A DNA stretch of 64,000 bases from assembly GCA_923184405.1 (NCBI GenBank), contig OV299793.1, positions 610,906-674,905 on the forward strand. Reading direction: 5' to 3'. This DNA is from Neisseria meningitidis. GTDB taxonomy: Bacteria; Pseudomonadota; Gammaproteobacteria; Burkholderiales; Neisseriaceae. Shown one piece after another: positions 62,840-64,000 of this stretch (the first letter of the stretch is position 1; each line of letters starts with the position of its first letter). Position numbers and translations under genes: made by a program. Below the pieces are notes generated by a model, which worked only from the letters and a program-made list of their open reading frames with translations, was not told where the DNA came from and searched no databases.

Positions 62840-64000
62840 TCAAACCAGCTTCGCGCCGACCCAGTCTTTCACGCTATCCAACACGGCGGGCAATTTACAA
62901 GCATCCGTGCCCCCTGCCTGTGCCAAATCCGGTCTGCCGCCTCCTTTGCCGCCGACTTGTTCGGCTGCAAAATTAACCAGATCGCAAGCTTTGACTTTGC
63001 CGGTCAGGGCTTTGGATACGCCGGCGCACAGGGAGACTTTGCCGTCGTTTACTGCCGCTAAAAGAATCACGGCGTTGTCGGATTTTCCGGTCAGGTCGGT
63101 TACGATTTCGCGCAGGGCGGCTGCGTCGGCTTCGATTTGGGCGGCAACGAGTTTGGCTGCGCCCAAGTCTTTGCGTCGTCCAAGAGTTTTGCGCCTGCGT
63201 GGACGGCGAGTTCGGCTTTGGCGCGTGCCAATTCTTTTTCCAATGCTTTGGCGTGTGCCGCGCCTGCTTGGATTTTCGCCAGTACGTCTTTTTCGGTTTG
63301 GGCTTTGGTTTCAGCAATGATGTCTTTCACCAAACGCTCTTGCTCTTGCGCCCATTTGGAGTGCGTTCAGGCAGGTGATGGCTTCGATACGGAGCACGCC
63401 TGCAGCAATACCGACTTCGCTGACTGATTTTGAAGAGGCCGATGTCGCCGGTGCGTGGAAACGTGCGTGCCGCCGCACAATTCGGTAGAGAAACCGCCCA
63501 TTTGCAATACGCGTACTTCGTCGCCATATTTTTCGCCGAAGAGCATCATGGCGCCGGATTTGCGCGTCTTCCATGCTCATAATGGCGGCGTTGACGGCAA
63601 CGTTCGCCAAAACAACTTCGTTGACGCGGCGTTCGACTTCGGCGATTTCTTCGGCAGTTACCGCTGGGGATGGGAAATGTCGAAACGGGTGGATTCGGCG
63701 GTAACCAAAGAGCCATTTTGTTCGACGTGTCTGCCCAATACATCGCGCAGGGCTTTGTGCATCAAGTGGGTTGCACTGTGCTTGCGCATATTGGCATTGC
63801 GGATTTCGTCGTCCACTTTGGCGGTAACGCTGTCGCCGACTTTCAGACGGCCTGAAGTTTGTACGCCGAATTGACCGAATACGGCCGCTTTGATTTTTGG
63901 GTATCGCGTACTTCAAAGCGGTTTTCGCCTGAGAAGATATAGCCGACATCGCCGACTTGGCCGCCGGATTCTGCATAGAACAGGGTAAAGTCGATGACGA
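62840..64000 (-). CDS. alaS: Alanyl-tRNA synthetase, C-terminal part (runs off the window), frameshifted
   Basis: The 3' portion of AlaS. The editing domain shows [20 protein letters not shown] (HSATHLMH zinc/editing His motif, about 63780) and [14 protein letters not shown] (CGGTH, about 63470), with [18 protein letters not shown] before it. A coiled stretch follows ([40 protein letters not shown]). The C-Ala domain ends [20 protein letters not shown] then [11 protein letters not shown]. The catalytic domain lies beyond base 64000. Indels near 63905, 63700, 63570, 63450, 63360 and 63165 break an essential gene, so they are treated as errors. Confidence 0.93.

Overview
The window is from a Neisseria chromosome. 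The evidence is the very frequent 10-mer GCCGTCTGAA (the Neisseria DNA uptake sequence), often paired as inverted repeats behind genes. There are also Correia elements (TATAGTGGATTAA-type ends), dRS3 repeats (ATTCCC-N8-GGGAAT), an opa 3' end, aniA/norB, and a gene order (prmB ... alr-lrp-dsbB ... infB-nusA-rimP-serC-eptA ... aniA-norB ... trkA-fumarase ... metZ ... parC-gpmA ... alaS) that I recall as that of the meningococcus/gonococcus/lactamica group. The species cannot be fixed from this alone.

Layout. 1-3467: end of an rRNA operon (spacer, 23S, 5S). 3468-5470: no intact gene, but a decayed phage head-protein gene lies on the minus strand just before prmB. 5.5-16 kb: housekeeping genes (prmB, UPF0237/UPF0210 pair, alr, lrp, dsbB, pmpR, alanine symporter, TrhA-like protein). 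Two sibling sRNA genes lie between lrp and dsbB. 15.7-18.5 kb: a DUF2868/DUF3482 gene pair whose last codons are supplied by a Correia element. 18.7-23.5 kb: the rimP-nusA-infB operon. 23.9-26.9 kb: serC and eptA (lptA). 27-30.4 kb: poor, partly T-depleted sequence with an opa tail and dRS3 repeats. 30.5-35.2 kb: denitrification locus (formylglycine-enzyme-like gene, aniA, divergent norB). 35.3-38.6 kb: gpx, LD-carboxypeptidase, HIT, rnhA. 39.7-41.2 kb: un-Neisseria-like sequence with a 46-bp minisatellite. 41.7-46.5 kb: trkA, class I fumarase, amino-acid binding protein. 46.5-47.6 kb: T-poor stretch. 47.7-51 kb: metZ, DUF2788, dRS3 cluster, rsmJ. 51-55.6 kb: parC with a histidine kinase and a receiver protein. 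55.8-57.6 kb: gpmA and a TehA-like transporter. 57.6-60 kb: nested mobile elements. 60.5-62.75 kb: a type II restriction-modification cassette. 62.84 kb to the end: alaS (partial).

Quality caveat. Nearly every long gene, including essential ones (infB, rimP, parC, alaS), is broken by single-base indels, often in homopolymers, and by nonsense substitutions, while translation in neighbouring frames continues the same family sequence. The simplest reading is sequencing or assembly error rather than gene decay. I therefore give gene spans across frameshifts and call genes pseudogenes only where the loss goes beyond single bases.

The most interesting items are the tandem sibling sRNAs with clear promoters and terminators, the Correia-in-IS5-in-IS110 nest, the Correia-altered GTPase C-terminus, the degraded phage head protein beside the rRNA operon, the hairpin/U-tract in the rimP leader, the restriction-modification cassette, and the foreign-looking minisatellite segment.
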